DNA of 64,000 bases from Microbacterium sp. RU33B (lineage in GTDB: Bacteria > Actinomycetota > Actinomycetes > Actinomycetales > Microbacteriaceae), in the NCBI RefSeq assembly GCF_900155915.1, contig NZ_FTPO01000001.1, positions 1,240,001-1,304,000 on the forward strand, given 5' to 3'. Positions 62,158-64,000 of the stretch are shown piece by piece. The position numbers and the translations under genes are program-made. Positions within the stretch are counted from its first letter, which is position 1. The number at the start of each line of letters is the position of its first letter. Under the pieces are notes generated by a model, which was not told the DNA's origin, searched no databases, and saw only the letters and a program-made list of their open reading frames with translations.

Positions 62158-62844
62158 TCAGTCTTTCACGTCCTCCTCGGACGCGTGGGTGATCTCGGCC
62201 TCGTCCCCGTCTTCCATGTGCCGTCGCTCGACCTTCTGGATGACCTTCTTGGCCACGAACACGAGCAGGAAGAACGCCACGACGACACCGACGAAGATGT
62301 AGCCGGCGAAGTGGATGCGCTCGGAGAGCTCGCGATAGGTGCCGGCGGCGATCGAGGCGAACGAGATGTACAGCGCCGCCCAGAGGATGCACGCGGGGAT
62401 CGTCCACGCGAGGAAGCGGCGGAACGGGTAGCGTGCCATGCCGACCGTGAGCGGAACGAGCGAATGCAGCACCGGCAGGAAGCGCGACACGAAGATCGCC
62501 GGCCCTCCCCGGCGCCGGAAGTACCGCTCGGAGCGCCGCCAATTGTCCTCTCCGATACGTCGACCGAGTCGGGCGGCCCGGATCTTGGGTCCGAGCCAGT
62601 AGCCCAGCCCGTAGCCGATGCTCTCGCCGATCAGCGCACCGAGCACGACCGCGATCCCCAGCAGGACGGCTTCGAGGGGACTCGCCACGGCCGTTCCCGC
62701 CACGATGACGACCGTGTCTCCGGGCACCACGAGACCGATCAGCACGCTCGTCTCGAGCATGATGGCGAGGCCTGCCAGCAGCGTCCTCAGCACGGGGTCG
62801 ACGCTCTGCACGGCGTCGAGGAGCCACGTGAGGATCTCGTTCAC
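62158..62844 (-). CDS. DedA-family membrane protein
   Basis: 228-residue member of the DedA/VTT superfamily of undecaprenyl-phosphate and phospholipid flippases. ETSVLIGLVVPGDTVVIVAG near the N-terminus, ESIGYGLGYWLG, the RFLPVLHSLVPLTVGMARYP helix-loop with the functional Arg, and C-terminal membrane helices are all present. A charged cytoplasmic tail (MEDGDEAEITHASEEDVKD) ends the protein. The GTG at 62844 is preferred over one at 62850 because TAGGCT lies 7 bases before it. Confidence 0.92.
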   Translation of the reverse strand: MNEILTWLLDAVQSVDPVLRTLLAGLAIMLETSVLIGLVVPGDTVVIVAGTAVASPLEAVLLGIAVVLGALIGESIGYGLGYWLGPKIRAARLGRRIGEDNWRRSERYFRRRGGPAIFVSRFLPVLHSLVPLTVGMARYPFRRFLAWTIPACILWAALYISFASIAAGTYRELSERIHFAGYIFVGVVVAFFLLVFVAKKVIQKVERRHMEDGDEAEITHASEEDVKD

Positions 62845-62851
62845 GTCCACG

Positions 62852-62857
62852 AGCCTA
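62852..62857 (-). promoter_or_regulatory. -10 box (TAGGCT), leaderless start of dedA
   Basis: TAGGCT on the minus strand, 7 bases, then GTG at 62844. Confidence 0.45.
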
Positions 62858-62874
62858 GAGGCGCGTCCCGCCTC

Positions 62875-62880
62875 TAGCCT
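62875..62880 (+). promoter_or_regulatory. -10 box (TAGCCT), leaderless start of pabB
   Basis: TAGCCT, 6 bases (GGGAAC), then ATG at 62887. It is 17 bases from the divergent dedA box, so the two promoters must share space. Confidence 0.5.
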
Positions 62881-62886
62881 GGGAAC

Positions 62887-64000
62887 ATGACCGACCCGCT
62901 CGTCGCCGTGCGCCTGGAGGCATGGATCGATCCCGAGCGGGCGTTCCTCAGCGGCCCGGCGAGGCATCCGCACGCCTTCTGGCTGGATGCCGGGCCGGCG
63001 GCCGTCGAAGGGTGGTCGTGGGTGGGAACCGGCGAGCCGGAGCTCCGACCCGAGCGGGTGCGGGAGGTCGTCTGCGATGGGGCCCGCGACGCGGCGTGGC
63101 CCGCGGGGCGCTTCCGCGGCGGGTGGATCGGCTGGCTCGGATACGAGGATGCCGCGTCCCGCGTGGGCGCGCCGGTCGCCGCGGACGACGGGACGGTGCC
63201 GCAGGCGATGTGGCTGCGGGTCGAGCGGTTCCTCGCGTTCGACCACCGCACCGCAGCCGTCTGGGCCGTCGCTCGGGCGGCGGAGGTCGAAGAGCTCGTG
63301 CGCGACACGCAGGCTTCCGCGCTGGCCGGCGTCGGGCCGGTCGCACCGCCCGATCCGCGCGTAGCCCGCTCGCGCGACACCCCCGAGGAGTACGCGCAGC
63401 TCATCGAGCGGTGCCGTGGGGCGATCCGGGAGGGCGACGCGTACCAGCTGTGTCTGACGACGCGGTTCGCCGTCGACGGCGATGTCGATCCGGTGGCGAC
63501 CTACCGGCGCCTGCGCACAGCCACGCCCGCCCACCACGGCGGATTCATCTCGTCGGGCGCCGTCGCCCTCGCCAGCGCCAGCCCCGAGCGGTTCCTCGAA
63601 GTGACCGACGGCGTCGTGCGCACGCGACCCATCAAGGGCACGCGACCGCGCGGCACCACGATCGAGGCCGACACCGCCCTCGCCGCCGAGCTGCTCGCGA
63701 GCGAGAAGGAGCGCGCCGAGAACGTCATGATCGTGGACCTCATGCGCAACGACCTCTCGCGGGTCTGCGTGCCCGGGTCGGTCGCCGCCGAGCGGCTCCT
63801 GGAGGTCGAGTCGTACGCGGCGGTGCACCAGCTCGTCTCGACAGTCGCGGGTCGACTGGACGACGCCACCACGTTCGGCGACCTGCTGGGTGCCGCGTTC
63901 CCGGCGGGGAGCATGACGGGTGCGCCGAAGCTGTCGGCCATGACGATCCTGCACTCCCTCGAGCGCGCGCCGCGTGGAGTGTTCGCGGGATGCTTCGGAT
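62887..64000 (+). CDS. pabB: Aminodeoxychorismate synthase component I, C-terminus beyond the window edge
   Basis: Chorismate-binding enzyme that makes 4-amino-4-deoxychorismate for folate. 371 residues are visible and the frame is open at the edge. The signature TRPIKGTRPRGTT is that of PabB (a PIKGT motif carrying the Lys that distinguishes PabB from TrpE), and ASEKERAENVMIVDLMRNDLSR, cited in part, and AAFPAGSMTGAPKLSAM follow in order. The N-terminal region (about 160 residues) is divergent, as usual. The leaderless -10 box fixes the ATG at 62887. Confidence 0.92.
   Translation, partial: MTDPLVAVRLEAWIDPERAFLSGPARHPHAFWLDAGPAAVEGWSWVGTGEPELRPERVREVVCDGARDAAWPAGRFRGGWIGWLGYEDAASRVGAPVAADDGTVPQAMWLRVERFLAFDHRTAAVWAVARAAEVEELVRDTQASALAGVGPVAPPDPRVARSRDTPEEYAQLIERCRGAIREGDAYQLCLTTRFAVDGDVDPVATYRRLRTATPAHHGGFISSGAVALASASPERFLEVTDGVVRTRPIKGTRPRGTTIEADTALAAELLASEKERAENVMIVDLMRNDLSRVCVPGSVAAERLLEVESYAAVHQLVSTVAGRLDDATTFGDLLGAAFPAGSMTGAPKLSAMTILHSLERAPRGVFAGCFG

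Overview
The window is a chromosomal segment of a high-GC Gram-positive bacterium. Gene content and order (Lsr2-type domains, coproporphyrin-type ferrochelatase, DUF4233, DUF4031, clpP1-clpP2-clpX after tig, rne-rplU-rpmA-obg-proB-proA-nadD-rsfS, translational T-box ileS) point to Actinomycetota, most likely Microbacteriaceae and probably Microbacterium or a close relative. The genus is inferred from overall resemblance, not from a marker comparison. Genes are dense and many overlap by 1-4 bases (ATGA/GTGA).

Layout. 1-11100: core and accessory metabolism. This holds an MscS channel (cut by the left edge), pepN, ferrochelatase, rpiB, a Nei/Fpg glycosylase, a PaiB-like flavoprotein, an amidohydrolase, a Dps-like protein, a gamma-carbonic-anhydrase-like protein and a repeat-rich LAXTG-type surface protein. 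11104-19323: an integrative element of about 8.2 kb inserted in the 3' half of a tRNA-Gly(UCC) gene, bounded by a perfect 43-bp direct repeat. It carries two inward-facing tyrosine recombinases, an excisionase-like helix-turn-helix protein, a primase-polymerase, a DUF3987-like ATPase and several unknown proteins. 19500-24000: tRNA-Pro, tig, clpP1, clpP2, clpX. 24000-28650: an M3 oligopeptidase divergent from an ArsR-type regulator, a 69-residue protein and an MFS exporter, with a clear operator between the divergent genes. 28380-38140: valS, a DUF559 protein flanked by repeats, a beta-helical pentapeptide-like protein divergent from a FolC paralogue, and a T-box-controlled eukaryote-like ileS. 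38130-40310: folC, DUF4233, ndk. 40309-43900: VKOR, rne with a structured leader, DUF4031. 43940-50940: rplU, rpmA, obg, proB, proA, a small membrane protein, nadD, a long acidic membrane protein, rsfS, tRNA-Ala. 51000-64000: a glucose/GlcNAc PTS IICBA protein, a VOC protein, a PQQ-type sugar dehydrogenase lipoprotein, a zinc metallopeptidase, an AidB-like acyl-CoA dehydrogenase, DUF2510-DUF805, a GH3 family protein, a 3-methyladenine-glycosylase-type protein, an HMCES/YedK protein, an App1-like phosphatase, DedA, and pabB (cut by the right edge).

How it works together. Much of the window is protein quality control (ClpXP, trigger factor, peptidases), tRNA charging, ribosome biogenesis (L21, L27, Obg, RsfS, RNase E/G), folate and proline synthesis, and DNA repair (Nei, HMCES, AidB-like, 3-meA type). 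At least a dozen genes have a TANNNT box exactly 6-7 bases before the start codon, which points to widespread leaderless transcription.

The most unusual part is the tRNA-Gly element. It has dual integrases, one with duplicated core-binding domains and the other with an Lsr2-like insertion. Short 10-bp repeats near both ends look like integrase arm sites. It has a self-replication module but no capsid, terminase or conjugation genes, so it looks like a phage-satellite-like or integrative-plasmid-like element.
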